From Platerodrilus igneus (taxonomy: Eukaryota > Arthropoda > Insecta > Coleoptera > Lycidae), in contig JARFIW010000835.1 of assembly GCA_036346225.1 (NCBI GenBank), forward strand, positions 1,721,829 to 1,785,828: a stretch of 64,000 nucleotides of DNA, given 5' to 3'. This document shows, one piece after another, positions 20,730 through 31,472 of the stretch. The translations under genes and the position numbers were made by a program. Numbering within the stretch: the stretch's first letter is position 1; the number at the start of each line of letters is the position of its first letter. The notes beneath the pieces are model-generated. The model ran no database searches, was not told the origin of the DNA, and saw nothing but the letters and a program-made list of their open reading frames with translations.

Positions 20730-22626
20730 AAGAAAACTTTTATTCTGTGAACTTACAATTTTTTATAATATAACTATTTTTAGACAATCACTAACCTTTT
20801 AAATATAAATAATTAATGTTTATAATCGTTAGCGAGTTTCCAGTTCATAGAATAGGATATATGCTTTACCACTCACTAGTGCTATGGAAGGTATACTGCT
20901 CACCATGGAGTCATTGTATTTATGCCATGCAAATGAATATGGGTGCCGACAGTGTGCTGTACAATGTCCTCTATATGTCGTCCCATTATGATTCAGTATT
21001 GCATATAAGTTGTAGATGTACTTCTTCGAAGTGTTTTCAGCAGCGTAATCTTGCATATCCAAATTATTTAATGGGAAATGTATAATTGTGGATCGTTTTC
21101 TTACATGTGAAAAACGTTTTAAATGTATTATTAATATTTTAGGGAACTTTTGTATGGCAAGAGATATACATTTTCTTCTTTCCTTGCAATTGGAACATAA
21201 AGGTTTCTCATCGCCATCCAAAGGTGTCTTTTTGATGAAATAGTCTAAACCCTATAGTAGGGGATAAAGAATACTACTATAGTAAGCCTGCTTATCGTAA
21301 AAGGCGATTAAAAGGCGCAGCAAGGGGCAGCAGCCTTGCTGGCTAAAAGATATTGGAGGAGGGTCGGTTGGTCTCGGGCGATCCTCAATAATTTACAAGC
21401 TTGTTGGGGGTTGGCCGTGACGGATACGGCTTTTTGCTAAAATCTTTAAAAACTGCGTTGTGGAAAGATATGGGAGCCTACCACAATATTTCCCAGGTGT
21501 GCGTGGCCTAAAACACGAAATATATATGATGGAGAGCTCACAAGTAAAATTCTTGTCCGGAGGTAAAATACTCCCTCATTCGGATCTCCGGGAGGGGGTA
21601 CTTGGGGCTTGTCATCGTAAGAATATAAAACAACAGTTCGATTTAGTGATAGGGACTTGGAATTAGTCAAATTATTAGAAATTTAGGTTGTGAAGGGTAT
21701 GTAGAGCTTTTTAGATTAGCACAGAATAGAAAAGAAGTTAGAGCTGCGTCAAACCGACCTTAAGTAAGGTCGAAAACAAAATGATGATGATGAGTCTAAA
21801 CATTGTTGTAGCTTTAAATGGTCACTATGTTGAAGTATAGAAAGCAATAAATCCCAGAACGGGTCAAAAGTAACAGTATAATGTCTGCAATGTGTACAAC
21901 GTAATGTAGATTTCAACTTCCCTGCATATATATCAACAATTTTGGAATTTTTTATTCCTAAATATTGTTTCCATGATGCGGAAGCTTTATCTCACTCGTT
22001 CAACTTTTCATCTATTTCTGAAAATATCGATGTACATATATTAGTAGCCTGGTTAATGTCCTTGTGTAAGCCTTCTAGTAAATACCATAAAAACTCTTTT
22101 GCATATTTGTTGAGAGTTGTCTATAAAACTAGGTGCAAAACGTTCAATTTGTGATTTGAAATTAATCATATTAGATTTTCCATCACATAGATTTTGAGAC
22201 CATAGCTCCCTTATCACTTTCAAGAAAGCTTTAATGAGATCTCCTTTCATGTTAGAAATATTAGTATTAATGTCTTTTATGAAAATATCATTTCTAACAT
22301 ACTCCAAAAGTAACTTGGTGTTTGAGAGACACTAAATTACAGAGTTTATGAAACAAGTATTGCCGATATTATTTAATCCATTCAGGCCTAAACTCTGAAC
22401 ATTATTGGAAGCGCAAAGTGATTTCTCATAAAAACCATTGGTTTTAAAGAATTATTAAAATCCTCGAGATTATTAGAATTGCGTGTAGAAGTATCAGGAA
22501 TGTGATTAAGATGTGTCGTTGTTACAATGTCATTTAATTTGGAAGCTTTGAAAATAAATGTCTTTTCAGGAGTAGTAATTTTATTTATTAAAGTATTGTT
22601 GAACTTTTTGTTTGAGTTATGAGTAT
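20730..22626 (-). pseudogene. USP2-like ubiquitin-specific protease retro-pseudogene
   Basis: The minus strand carries the whole USP catalytic domain without introns. The Cys box GLNNIGNTCF lies at about 22365, with a stop replacing the Gln two residues after NSVI. Then come EYVRNDIF and MKGDLIKAF, the zinc-ribbon halves LRCTHC and CSNCKERR, LIIHLKRFS, and the His box GTTYRGHCTAHC (about 20985). The stop is at 20829 and an AATAAA-type signal near 20740. Several stops and frame changes kill it. It sits between two copies of TAGTTTCT (20722-20729 and 22627-22634) inside the BEL 5' LTR, the signature of target-primed insertion. The parent gene would deubiquitinate proteins. This copy should not. 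It is itself split by an RTE-derived insert at 21248-21791. Confidence 0.85.
21248..21791 (+). mobile_element. Internally deleted RTE element (5' end joined to 3' end) with GATGAT tail
   Basis: 544 bp flanked by the 9-bp duplication AGTCTAAAC (21239-21247 and 21792-21800), which interrupts the USP pseudogene frame. The left part is a non-coding leader leading into FDLVIGTWN, the first residues of an RTE endonuclease (about 21635-21665). It jumps directly to the C-terminal end of the RTE protein (FRLAQNRKEVRAASN, about 21705-21755) and a GAT-repeat tail. It lacks almost all of the endonuclease and the RT, so it can only have moved with enzymes supplied in trans. Confidence 0.8.
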
Positions 22627-22634
22627 TAGTTTCT

Positions 22635-22737
22635 TGGCAGTATTGAAGCCCACAAATACAGTTGTTTATAACTTTGTACAAATGTTATTTATTCGGGCAC
22701 AAATTGTAAGCAAGTTATATTTGAATTTATTAATTTA
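22635..22737 (+). repeat. BEL/Pao 5' LTR, piece 2
   Basis: Matches the middle of the 3' LTR (GGCAGTATTGAAGCCCACAA, then TTATTTATTCGGGCACAAAT). It lies between the USP retrocopy and the Harbinger element. The last three bases, TTA, are the Harbinger target duplication. Confidence 0.9.
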
Positions 22738-22992
22738 GGCCCAACTGCACCGCTTACGCTTAAACTACAACTTAGTTAAGTTCTACTTAAATTTAAGTGC
22801 AGCTTAAAGGCGACCTCAACTGCACCGTGATTATTTAAGCAGTACTTACCTAAGTGGTATTTAGTTAGGGAAATTTTGTGTTGTTGCGTTTGGGAACTAC
22901 AATTATCTAAAATTTGACAGTAGTTCATTATCACATGCTGATAGTTGTTCATTTGTAGCTTTTTGTAGAAAAGTCTTTTGGTATTGCTCTAA

Positions 22993-23891
22993 ATGGAATC
23001 CGCAAAAACATTACGAACTGCTAACTATTCCAGTGAAGAAAAGCTACGTTTAGTAAACATTATTTCGCAATATAAGGGTGTTCTCGAAAATAAAAAGACA
23101 GATGCTGTAACATGGAAAGATAAGGATAAGGTATGGGTCAAGATAATGACACAATATGATGCAGTAAGCAAGGTGCATTGTAGTAAAGAATCTCTAAAAA
23201 ATGAGAATAAATAAAAAGATGTTAGAAAGCTTACTGCAGTAGAAAAACAAGAACGATTGGCTACTGGGGGAGAAGTGTATATTGATCCGATCAAGAATGA
23301 TCCTTATACAGAAATTCTGTTGGATATCACCAACAAAAAAACCATATCGGGCTTATATAATCCTTTCGATGCTGATAGTGAGGACAAGGAGGTTACGATT
23401 TCTGACATATCAGAAGATCTCGTCGACATATAAATTGTTTATGTTGGCGATAATCAATCAGCAGCAGCAACCACTAGCTCGGCAACAAGTGTAAGTTAAA
23501 CATACTTTCTACATATTTCTCAATTAGCTGTGAATTGTTGAACAAAACAAAATGACATTTGATCAATTTCTAATATTATATTAATTTTCAGGTTGATTGG
23601 GGTGACCACACGTCCAAAAATTTGAAAAGACCTTTAAGTAAGCCTTTAATATCAGGTAATTTGGACAAATGGGCTGCAAATAAAAGAAATCCCCAAGTCG
23701 TTAAAGGCTTGCAAACCAGTCATTTGTCCAAACAGTATACGGAGGTTGCTAAACTGAAAGAATAATATATATTGCAGGAATTGAAACTTTCCCAAGAAAG
23801 GAGTAAGAGAGAAATTGAGATTTATGAGCTGCAGAAAAGAAATCTTGTATTAGAAGTAGAAATTAAAGCGAAACAATTAAAAAAACTCTAA
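22993..23891 (+). pseudogene. Harbinger Myb/SANT-like DNA-binding protein (MSANTD-type), two exons
   Basis: The second protein of PIF/Harbinger elements, thought to help the transposase bind the transposon ends and enter the nucleus. The start MESAKTLRTANYSSEEKLRL opens a SANT/trihelix-like domain (residues ~10-75, with WKDKDKVWVKIMTQYD). It is followed by ESLKNENK and a stop (23212), then KLTAVEKQERLATGG. A second stop lies near 23430. A strong donor GTAAGT at 23491 and acceptor TTTTCAG ending at 23591 define a 101-bp intron. Exon 2 gives VDWGDHTSKNLKRP and a C-terminal coiled coil ending QLKKL at 23891. The in-frame stops make it a pseudogene. Confidence 0.8.
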
Positions 23892-24117
23892 TATTTAATT
23901 TGTATTTGGCATTTAATTTTAGTATTTCATTGTCTTAATAAATAATTTAGTTTTGGGCACTAATATTTATTTAGCATAATACTTTTTTCATTACAGTGTA
24001 ACTGTTTCTACAATTATATTCTTGAAAATAAAATAATACATAATATAGTACTTTATTCGGAACAATAAAAATTATTTACATACTGAACTTAAACAAACAA
24101 CTACAAATATAGTGCTG

Positions 24118-24632
24118 TTATGTCAGTCTTGAAAAAAAGTCATTAATTAATTGACTTCTAAACTGCATTCCTATTACAGGACCTATATCTCGGTGAGGTA
24201 TATGGGGAATGTTGCCGTCTTGTAAGAGTTTGTGTAATTCTCCTTCATCCACATCATTAATATCTGGCTCTGCTTCATTTGCATCTTTCGCTATGTTGTG
24301 TAGCACTGATGTAACAACTATTATTGCAAGCACTGTATTCATTTTTAAGCGACATCCATATGCAAAGCAAGGACATTTTCTTTTAATAATTCCAAAGGCG
24401 CATTTAACTTTATTCCGAGTTCTGATATGTGATTCGTTGTACAGCTGTTCTGCTCTAGTTTGGGAGTTTAGCAATGGATTCATTAAATAACTTTTAATGG
24501 GATAACCAACATCTCCTAATAAAAGACAATTTTGAAAAGTATTATTTTCAAAATTAACTTTTGTTACTTTGACTAAAAATAGTGCTGCCATGGCTTGAAC
24601 CTGGCCAACGAGCTTCAATGTCAGTAAGATGG
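24118..24632 (-). pseudogene. HARBI1-like Harbinger transposase, C-terminal part
   Basis: The minus strand reads IEARWPGSSHGSTIF (about 24618-24570, with the second catalytic-region Asp changed in this copy), then after a frame change LLLGDVGYPIKSYLM, NESHIRTRNKVKCAFGIIKR (bearing the conserved Glu of the DDE triad in relatives) and AIIVVTSVLHNIA, ending at 24118. It is the direct continuation of the N-terminal part at 28859-29460. The two rejoin in frame when the retrotransposon at 24633-28858 is ignored. Confidence 0.85.
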
Positions 24633-25671
24633 CTGTCAATGAGCAGCAAGCTTTAAGTGATCTTACTAAAAATTGTGTTTATTGTAGTAAGAAAGTAGTC
24701 AACAAATATTTAGAATGTATAAAATATATGCAGAGTGAGAGTTCACTGCTTATGCAGTGAACGAAGTGGTACTGTTAAAACTAATGATTATGGGGAGAAA
24801 TCCTATTATTGTGATGATTGTTTGGATATGAAGAGTGGTAATGGAAAGGACATGAATTGTAACAATGATATTTATCTTACTAATAATTATGTATCAACTC
24901 AGACTGAAGAAAAGAATTTAAAGACTGGTATTTCTAATGATATTCAAGCTTTTCTACAAAATGAAGCATTTAGTCTTATGATGAGAAATGTAGACCAAAG
25001 CGAAATAAAGATTCTACATCAAGAAATTAGGGAACTAAAGGAGGAAATACTTATCTTGAAAAATAGTAATGTAGATCTAATAAAGTTGCTTACAAGTGCC
25101 AAGGAGTTTCCAGAAAAAACTACCAGTGAAATAATACATAATAAAAAGAATAATACATACAATGTAAGGAAAATACCTGATAAGCAAATAAACTTCAATA
25201 AAGTTGATAACAAGAACCAAAATGTGGAAAGTAGAAGAGAACAGGTCTCTGATAATGATATACCTGTTCATAATGTTATGCCTCCGGTCAATACTCTTAA
25301 TATTGATAATGATAGTAACAAAAGTACAAATGTTTATTCTATTAATACATCCTACAGAAACAAACTAATAATTGGAAATGTTGCAGTAAGTACCTCTGTT
25401 AATAGCCATGATGAAGCTGATGGATTTACTGCTGTGACCAGTAGAATACGTATTTCAAAAATACATCTGACTAGAGTTAACCCCAATGCCAATGAACAAA
25501 AAATCTTAGCATATATAAACAATAAATTAAAAGATCATGTAGACATTAATGTGGCCCCAGACACTAAAATTGATAAATTACAATCCAAATTTCCAAACAG
25601 TTATAGCTCGTTCAAAATTACAGTTAACTCTACTTATATGGCCACATTATTAGATGCTTCCTTTTGGCCAA
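24632..25671 (+). pseudogene. Jockey-like ORF1 (PHD-finger protein)
   Basis: ATG at 24632 gives MAVNEQQALSD and CVYC...VNKYLEC, closely related to the ORF1 at 10590. A stop and frame change near 24735-24760 interrupt the zinc finger, which resumes as CLCSERS...YYCDDC. A coiled coil follows (EIKILHQEIRELKEEILILK, about 25000-25060), then the RNA-binding C-terminal domain (RIRISKIHLTRVNP) ending ATLLDASFWP at about 25670. At that point the protein runs into Harbinger-derived residues without a stop. Confidence 0.78.
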
Positions 25672-25885
25672 CATATATTTGTATAAGAACTGACCATTTT
25701 CATAGTGTGAATGATTATACATTTTTTTAAAAATTCAGATTGACAAAAGAATCTGTAATGTTCGTTTTGCCTCATATCGAAAATCTACTGGAATTTTTAC
25801 TAGATGTTAATTATTCGGTTTCTCATATAAATCAGCTACTAACAACTTTGCGGTATTATGCAACAGGAGCTCATTTGGACAATTT
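25672..25885 (+). repeat. Harbinger transposase fragment embedded between ORF1 and RT of the retrotransposon
   Basis: The + strand reads RTDHFHSVNDYTFF, KFRLTKESVMFVLP, INQLLTTLRYYATGAHLD. These ~210 bases match the minus strand at 29150-29360 of the host Harbinger with roughly 90% identity by eye, as an inverted copy 3.3 kb away. The fragment has no transposon ends. The frame continues from ORF1 into it, with one stop (25727-25729), and out of it into the RT (NFNVVENLYTEEVV). The sequence differences and a 3-base indel show it came from another Harbinger copy. Confidence 0.85.
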
Positions 25886-27234
25886 TAATGTGGTAGAAAA
25901 CTTATATACCGAAGAAGTTGTTATTAATGCCATAACTGAGGAAGAGGTAAGAGAGGCCATAAAAGCCCTTAAATGTGGAAAAGCAGTTGGGTCGGATAAT
26001 ATACCGGCTTTTATAGTCAAGGCATGTGAAGATATCTTTCAGTATCCACTTCATATACTTTTTAATCTAAGCTTAAGGAATGCAATATTTCCCAATGAGT
26101 GGAAAAAAGCTCGAATTTGTCCCATATACAAGAAGGGGAACAAAAATGAAATTTCGAATTATAGACCTGTAGCAATACTATCAGTATTTGCAAGAATATT
26201 TGAAAGTATATTATATAAATTGATGTACGCAAAGGTCAACAGTAAAATAACCATTTATCAGCATGGATTTATGAGACACAGGTCAACAGTGTCTAACTTA
26301 ATTAATGTTACTCAAGATATATCAGATGCCTTAAATAACAAAACTCAGTTGGATATTATATACACTGACTTTGCCAAAGCATATGATAAAGTATCTCACA
26401 AGTTACTCATTGCGAAACTTAGAATGGAATTTGGATTTCACCCTCACCTGTTAGCCTTTATGTCATCTTACCTAAATGATAGAGTGCAAACAGTAGTAGT
26501 AAAAGGTTTTTCCTCGGTACCATTCACTCCAATATTTGGGGTACCGCAAGGCTCTAATCTTGGACCCTTACTCTTTTTAATGTTCATAAATAGCATCACA
26601 CAAGTTACAGAATATACATCATGCCTATTGTTTGTCGATGACTTAAAAATATATAAACAAATTGATGACATTACAGATTGTATTGAAGTACAAAAAGATA
26701 TTGACAATATAGTGAGATGGTCCAATGATAATAGTCTGCAGTTTAATATAAATAAATGTGTGGTATTGTCATATACACGGAAAAAGGAAACTATTATCTA
26801 TGACTACTATATGCAAGGAATGATTTTGGAGCGAGTTAATGAAGTGCAAGGCTTGGGGGTCACATTTGATATTAAACTGACATTTAACAACCATATTACT
26901 AATATCACAAACAGAGCTATGAAAACATATGGTTTTATTGTAAGAAACACAAAAGAATTTAGTGATATAAATTGTATAAAGTGCTTGTTCATAGCGTTAG
27001 TTAGAAGTCTGTTAGAATACGCATCAGTAATATGGTGTCCCTATCACCATTACCATATGCAATCAATTGAAAAAGTACAGAATAAATTAGTTCGATACTT
27101 ATACTATAAAGAACAAGGTTTCTATCATAGACAATTGTCAAAAACCTGGTTATGTAGTAAGTATAATCTAATAAGCCTGGAGAAACGAAGAACAATGTGT
27201 AACATATTATATCTGTACAAAATTATTCATAGTA

Positions 27235-28547
27235 CAGTATTGCCCGAAATAAACAGTACTGAAACTAAGTTGGCGGTGTTTTTATGCGTGCGCTGTCACA
27301 CTCAAGTTAGCTAGTATAGACCTGTCAAGTAAACCTCAAACAAGTTATTAGTAGGGCCTAATTGTTAAAAATGGTGTTAAGTACAGAGGAGAAAGTGTTT
27401 CTGGTAGAGCATTATTTTCGTTCATACGGAATCGGCCGACGTAATGGTGCAAGTTTGCTATACGTGTCTGATCAATTCGCACAAAGGTTTAATAAACGTT
27501 CTCCAAGTAATGCGGTAATTTTGAAGGTTATTGAAAAGTTTAGAAATACAGGTAGTGTATTGTGCCAACGAAAAGGAAACTCGGGGCGTCCCAGGTCAGT
27601 TAACAACAACAATAACCATGAACGTGTTTTTGAGCAAATCTTAGAAAATCCGAAAGTCAGCCAGGCAAGGACAGCGTTACAATTTGATTTAAAAAGAACT
27701 TCCTTTCAAAGAATCCTGAAGGAGCTGGGTACATTTTCGTATGTGATTCAGGTACATCAACAACTACATCCTCGGGATTATCGCAGTAGAGTGGAATATT
27801 GCGCCAGAATTCTCGCGTTACAGTATGAAAATCCTGAATTTTTGAAAAATGTTTGGTTTTCAGACGAAGCACATTTTCACTTGTCAGGCTATGTGAATCG
27901 TCGCACAAATCGATTTCTGGGCTTTGCCAGACCCGATGAGGTTCAAGAGGTTCCTTTACATAGTGAAAAAGTGAGTGTCTGGTGTGCTGTTTCCGGACAC
28001 GGAATCATTGGTCCGTACTTTATTGAAGAGAATGGTAGGCAAGTCACACTTAATCAACAGAGGTACAGACAAATTTTAACACGATTTATCCCTGATCTAC
28101 GTCAATTCTGTCGTGCACGTAACTTGGCATTTGAAACCAATTTTTCAGCAGGACGGGGCAACTTGCCATACTGCTGCCGCAATTCGTCAATTTCTTCAAG
28201 AACATTTTCCAAGCAAATTCATATCACGATTTACTGACTTCCCTTATCCTTCACATTCTCCAGACCTCACACCTCCAGACGCATACATTTGGGGCATGGC
28301 TAAAAATGCCGTTTTCAAACGGGCACCACAAACCATCGATGAATTAAAGGATGCCGTTAGAGTCTTCTTCGCAGCCCTGAGACAACCCTTATTCAATAAC
28401 ATGACCAGAAACTTAGAACATCGTTATGAAGTCTGTCTCGAACGAGGAGGTGCACATTTAGAACATATAATAAAGTGTCAATAATATGTATTTTTTAAAT
28501 ATACAAAACAATTACAATTTCAGTACTGTTTATTTCGGGCAATACTG
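27235..28547 (+). mobile_element. Tc1/mariner-superfamily DNA transposon, complete (1313 bp)
   Basis: Flanked by TA on both sides (27233-27234 and 28548-28549). The terminal inverted repeats are 30 bp and perfect: 27235-27264 begins CAGTATTGCCCGAAATAAAC, and 28518-28547 is its exact reverse complement. It carries one transposase gene in the + orientation with a single frameshift. The identical ends and low damage suggest a recent insertion, the youngest layer of this nest. Confidence 0.95.
27371..28484 (+). pseudogene. Tc1/mariner-superfamily transposase (DUF4817-type N-terminus, D-D41-D spacing)
   Basis: The start MVLSTEEKVFLVEHYF opens a helix-turn-helix N-terminus of the DUF4817 kind (residues 1-~55). 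A second HTH-like region with GNSGRPRSV follows. Catalytic motifs are WFSDEAHFHLSGY (Asp), FQQDGATCHTA (Asp) and SHSPDLTPPDAYIW (Asp). I count 41 residues between the last two aspartates. One frameshift just before FQQDG (about 28130-28145) separates 27371-28237 from the rest. All three aspartates are retained. The ATG at 27371 is preferred because the frame upstream starts only with TTG. Confidence 0.85.
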
Positions 28548-28858
28548 TATTATTGAGGATCCTAGTTTCCTGGTTAGAATTAATTTTAATATACCATCCC
28601 ATTATATTAAAAATATAAATACGTTCTACATTAGCAATGCTACTAATAGTAATTATTATCAGAATTCTCCTTTATATAGGATATGTGCAGCACATAATGC
28701 GTGTCAAGACAAGTGTGATATCTTTAACGTTACATTTAAGAACTTAAAGTTGCAATTAATGGAAATATTATGAGTTTTGTTTCAATAATATGTTATTGTA
28801 ATAGAATGTACTTTATAATAGGGTGTAAACCTGTTAAGTACTTAAAATAAATAAATTT

Positions 28859-29460
28859 GGGTCACACACAGCTTGTACGTTGATCAAAAATTAGTTTTTC
28901 CGATTGCTAAATATTTCTGCGTCATCACCTCCAGGTGACTGAATTCTAACGTGAGTGCAATCGATAGCACCAATTACATTAGGAAAGTCGACAATTTGAA
29001 AAAATACTTCCTTACTTCGGTCTTGCTCATTCTGTGTAGTCGGAAGTTTTACAAATTGCCTATAAAGTCTCGCTATACCAATTGACGTTCTTTTTACAAT
29101 TCTATCAGCTGTTGTTGAATGTATGCCCATAAAAACCGCTACCATGTCCAAATGAGCACCTGTTGCATAATACCGCAAAGTTGTTAGTAGCTGATTTATA
29201 GGAGAAACCGAATTAACATCTAGTAAAAATTCCTATTGATTTCCGATAAGAGGCAAAATGGACATTACGGATTCTTTTGTCAATCTGAATTTTTTAAAAA
29301 ATGTATAATCATCCACACTATGAAAATGGTCAACTCTTATATAAATATATTTTGGTATTCCAAATTCCACCAACTCCATCACATCAATATCGTCAAGAAT
29401 ATCATTTTGCATTATAATAAAATTCATTGTATCCTGTGAAGTAAATTTTAAATTAAGCAA
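28859..29460 (-). pseudogene. HARBI1-like Harbinger transposase, N-terminal part
   Basis: The minus strand gives GIPKYIYIRVDHFHSVDDY, FRLTKESVMSILPLIGN, a stop at about 29235, RYYATGAHLDMVA, HSTTADRIVKR and VIGAIDCTHVRI (first catalytic Asp of the DDE nuclease in AIDCTH), then INVQAVCDPNL at the junction. The gene is truncated there by the retrotransposon and resumes at 24632. Stops at about 29235 and 28895 show it is dead independently of the insertion. Confidence 0.88.
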
Positions 29461-29620
29461 CCAGAGATAGTACTAAATTTGAGGTTAAGTGAAACTTAAG
29501 CTATCGCTTATATTTAAGTGCAACTTAGAATGTATAAGTGTCACTTAAAGTGCGGTGCAGTCACATTAAACTTTTAAGCAGTACTTAACTTTTAAGCTTA
29601 ACCCGTGGAGTTGGGTCTTA

Positions 29621-29768
29621 GCAACCCCAATATTTTAGGAATTTTCAGCTCCATGGCTTAAGGAAATATTGTAGAATAAAGTATTGAGCATTATCTAACA
29701 AACACCTTGAGTTTCCTCTCCCCCATTTCAACCGTGCTAGAATCTTCTTGGACCCTTGTAATTTAACA
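29621..29768 (+). repeat. BEL/Pao 5' LTR, piece 3
   Basis: Matches the last third of the 3' LTR (ATTTTAGGAATTTT, TTGAGTTTCCT, CTTCTTGGACCC) and ends ATTTAACA at 29768. Internal element sequence follows. Confidence 0.9.
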
Positions 29769-29849
29769 ATCTGAGAATTGAAATTTTTTATAAAATTGAA
29801 CATCCGTCTGCAAGTTGTTATAACTGACTCAAAATCCTATTAAAATAAA

Positions 29850-31470
29850 TCCAATAATGCCACAAAGTCGAGTTGGAAATGTGAGACATGGTTGAGTTAC
29901 TCGTAGTTGCGGACTTTGCAATAAACCTGACAATATGTGATGGTAGCATGTGACCGATGTAACGTGTGGTATTACTTTTTGTGTGTGCATGTAACAAAAA
30001 GTATAGCAAATGTGGACTGGACATGTCACACTAGTGTATCGAAAAAGAACAAAGTTGGGGGATCTGATGCATCGACCATTGTATTAATTAACGAAATAAC
30101 TAAACTGAGGTTAAATAACCAACAGCCACCCGATGAGATCCTACATGGAAGGTGCAAAACAGATGAATCTCCTTTGTTTAACGATCCAGGCTCTTCAGAA
30201 GTATTGTTTACACACGATCATTTCAACACCATTTCAAGTTACCATGCTTCACCGACAGAAACGTTAACTTAAACTAATTCTCAGTTATCGGTTGTTCAAA
30301 GTGACAGTGCCTGTCAAAGAATTCCGAACGAGAACGCTCTGAGTAATTATGGTGCTTCGATTAATTCGATATCAAATGTAAAGGTTATGCAAAAAATGAG
30401 CACATCTAATGGTAAAAACGTCCAAAATGAGTCTCAAGATAAAAGTTTATCACAACTTATTATAACCCCATCGTACGGTACGCCAGTCAGTTGGTAGCAA
30501 TGTTATATAATTGACAAAAATGATGCCTAAATAAGGAATTACGTCACGCAATTATATAAAATTACTCCATCACATAAAAAACCACAAAGTACTTACATAA
30601 ATTGTAGGGCTTCTCGCAGCACTACTCCATGATGGCGGGCTCCGTTGATCCTTTTCGGGCGTGGGTATTCGTTGGGCTCGGTTGAAACCAAATTGAAACT
30701 TGTCTTCTTCTTTTCTGTAGCGGAACACAGGAATAGGATGAGGGATAATAATTATGTAGAAGGCAGGCAACCTACATCTCAAGAAAAAGGCACGATAAGA
30801 CACAAAGATAACTACATTCGTTGGCGTCTCGGTCACCAATCCCGACACGTCTCCCGGAAATCTACCACTTCCCTACTTGACACACCGCGTCGGCGCAATC
30901 TCGCGCACACGCACTGTCTGAAGTGACGGAAATACACACACGTCTTTTCAAATTATTGGCGCGAAATTAAAACTTGAATTGAAAATGTTTAGTGCCGATT
31001 TTTCGGCACGTAACAAACTACCAATTCCGCGCATAAACAATACTTGTTGCATCATTAGGGATGTAAATTCAGCAGCAATGGCTACAACATCCGCACCTCC
31101 AATGCTTGATTCTTTTGGCAAGTTCGTGACCAATGTTCAGTTACCTTTAGTCAACAAATATACCAAAATGTACTTCCAACTGTACTAAATCAATGATTAG
31201 ACGGCAACTTGCATTTAGGCGATTGGAAAAAGAAAAGGAAGTGGAACTAGCGTGATTACGCCTAGAAGAAAAGTATATACACAAAAAGTATAGTTTGCTA
31301 GAAAAGATAACACAAAACAGGGACTCAATACATGACGACCTAAGCGAAGTCATAGATAGCAGGCAGCGCACTGAAGATTGGTTCCAAACGCTTCCAGGTA
31401 GGGGAGCTAGTGTCCCCATTAGTAAACCACAATCATTTAGTCATAACTCCAATTCACATCATAATGAACC
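29850..31470 (+). pseudogene. BEL/Pao gag, N-terminal part with PHD-like finger and coiled coil
   Basis: Across shifting frames the + strand reads CGLCNKPDN (about 29908), VACDRCNVWYYFLCVHV and ANVDWTC (to 30030), a PHD-like module that opens gag in many insect BEL elements. A long polar stretch follows to about 30470. After a doubtful block (30500-31000) it resumes with SMIRRQLAFRRLEKEKEVEL (about 31190-31250), a gag coiled-coil motif, and SEVIDSRQRTEDWFQ. It is broken at 31470 by a mariner. There are many stops, so it is not functional. Confidence 0.7.
30500..31030. other. Unassigned GC-richer block inside BEL gag
   Basis: About 500 bases whose composition (CGGGCTCCGTTGATCC, GCGTCGGCGCAATCTCG) differs from both flanks and which shows no gag-like residues. 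It could be another insertion. I could not find a duplication or inverted ends. Confidence 0.35.
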
Positions 31471-31472
31471 TA

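Larger units (their letters stand above)
25886..28773 (+). pseudogene. Jockey-like reverse transcriptase, split by a Tc1/mariner-superfamily transposon
   Basis: The first part runs to 27234: LKCGKAVGSDNIPAF, KGNKNEISNYRPVAI, IYTDFAKAYDKVSH, FGVPQGSNLGPLLFLMF and the catalytic box as FVDDLKIY (Ala to Val change before DD). Coding resumes at 28550 with INFNIPSHY and ends at 28773 with FKNLKLQLMEIL. Deleting the transposon and one TA rejoins KIIHS to IIEDPSF in frame. The RT is otherwise nearly open, so the Tc1/mariner-type insertion hit a fairly intact RT. Confidence 0.85.
24633..28858 (+). mobile_element. Jockey-like non-LTR retrotransposon inserted in the Harbinger transposase gene, itself chimeric and hit by a Tc1/mariner element
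   Basis: Starts at the ORF1 initiator region and ends with an AATAAATAAAT tail (about 28846-28858). Harbinger coding sequence abuts both edges. Contents are ORF1 (24633-25671), an unexpected Harbinger transposase fragment (25672-25885), and RT (25886-27234 and 28550-28773) interrupted by a Tc1/mariner-superfamily transposon (27235-28547). No endonuclease domain is present, so the copy is internally deleted or chimeric. A target-site duplication is not obvious. Confidence 0.85.
22738..29617. mobile_element. PIF/Harbinger DNA transposon inserted in the BEL 5' LTR
   Basis: Flanked by the 3-bp duplication TTA (22735-22737 and 29618-29620) characteristic of PIF/Harbinger. The inverted ends are GGCCCAACTGCACCGCTTA and, on the other strand, GACCCAACTCCACGGGTTA. 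Subterminal GCTTAA/CTTAAG-rich repeats occur at both ends. It has the family's two genes, divergently placed: a Myb/SANT-like protein (+) and a HARBI1-like nuclease (-). The transposase gene is split by a retrotransposon at 24633-28858. Without that insert the element would be about 2.65 kb. Confidence 0.92.

Noticed and set aside
20829..22626. Functional USP gene
   Set aside because: In-frame stops (including directly after the Cys box), frameshifts, an internal RTE insert, and flanking direct repeats inside an LTR show a retro-pseudogene.
29818..30029. Minus-strand frames at 29818-30029
   Set aside because: Antisense shadows of the BEL gag PHD-like region on the + strand.
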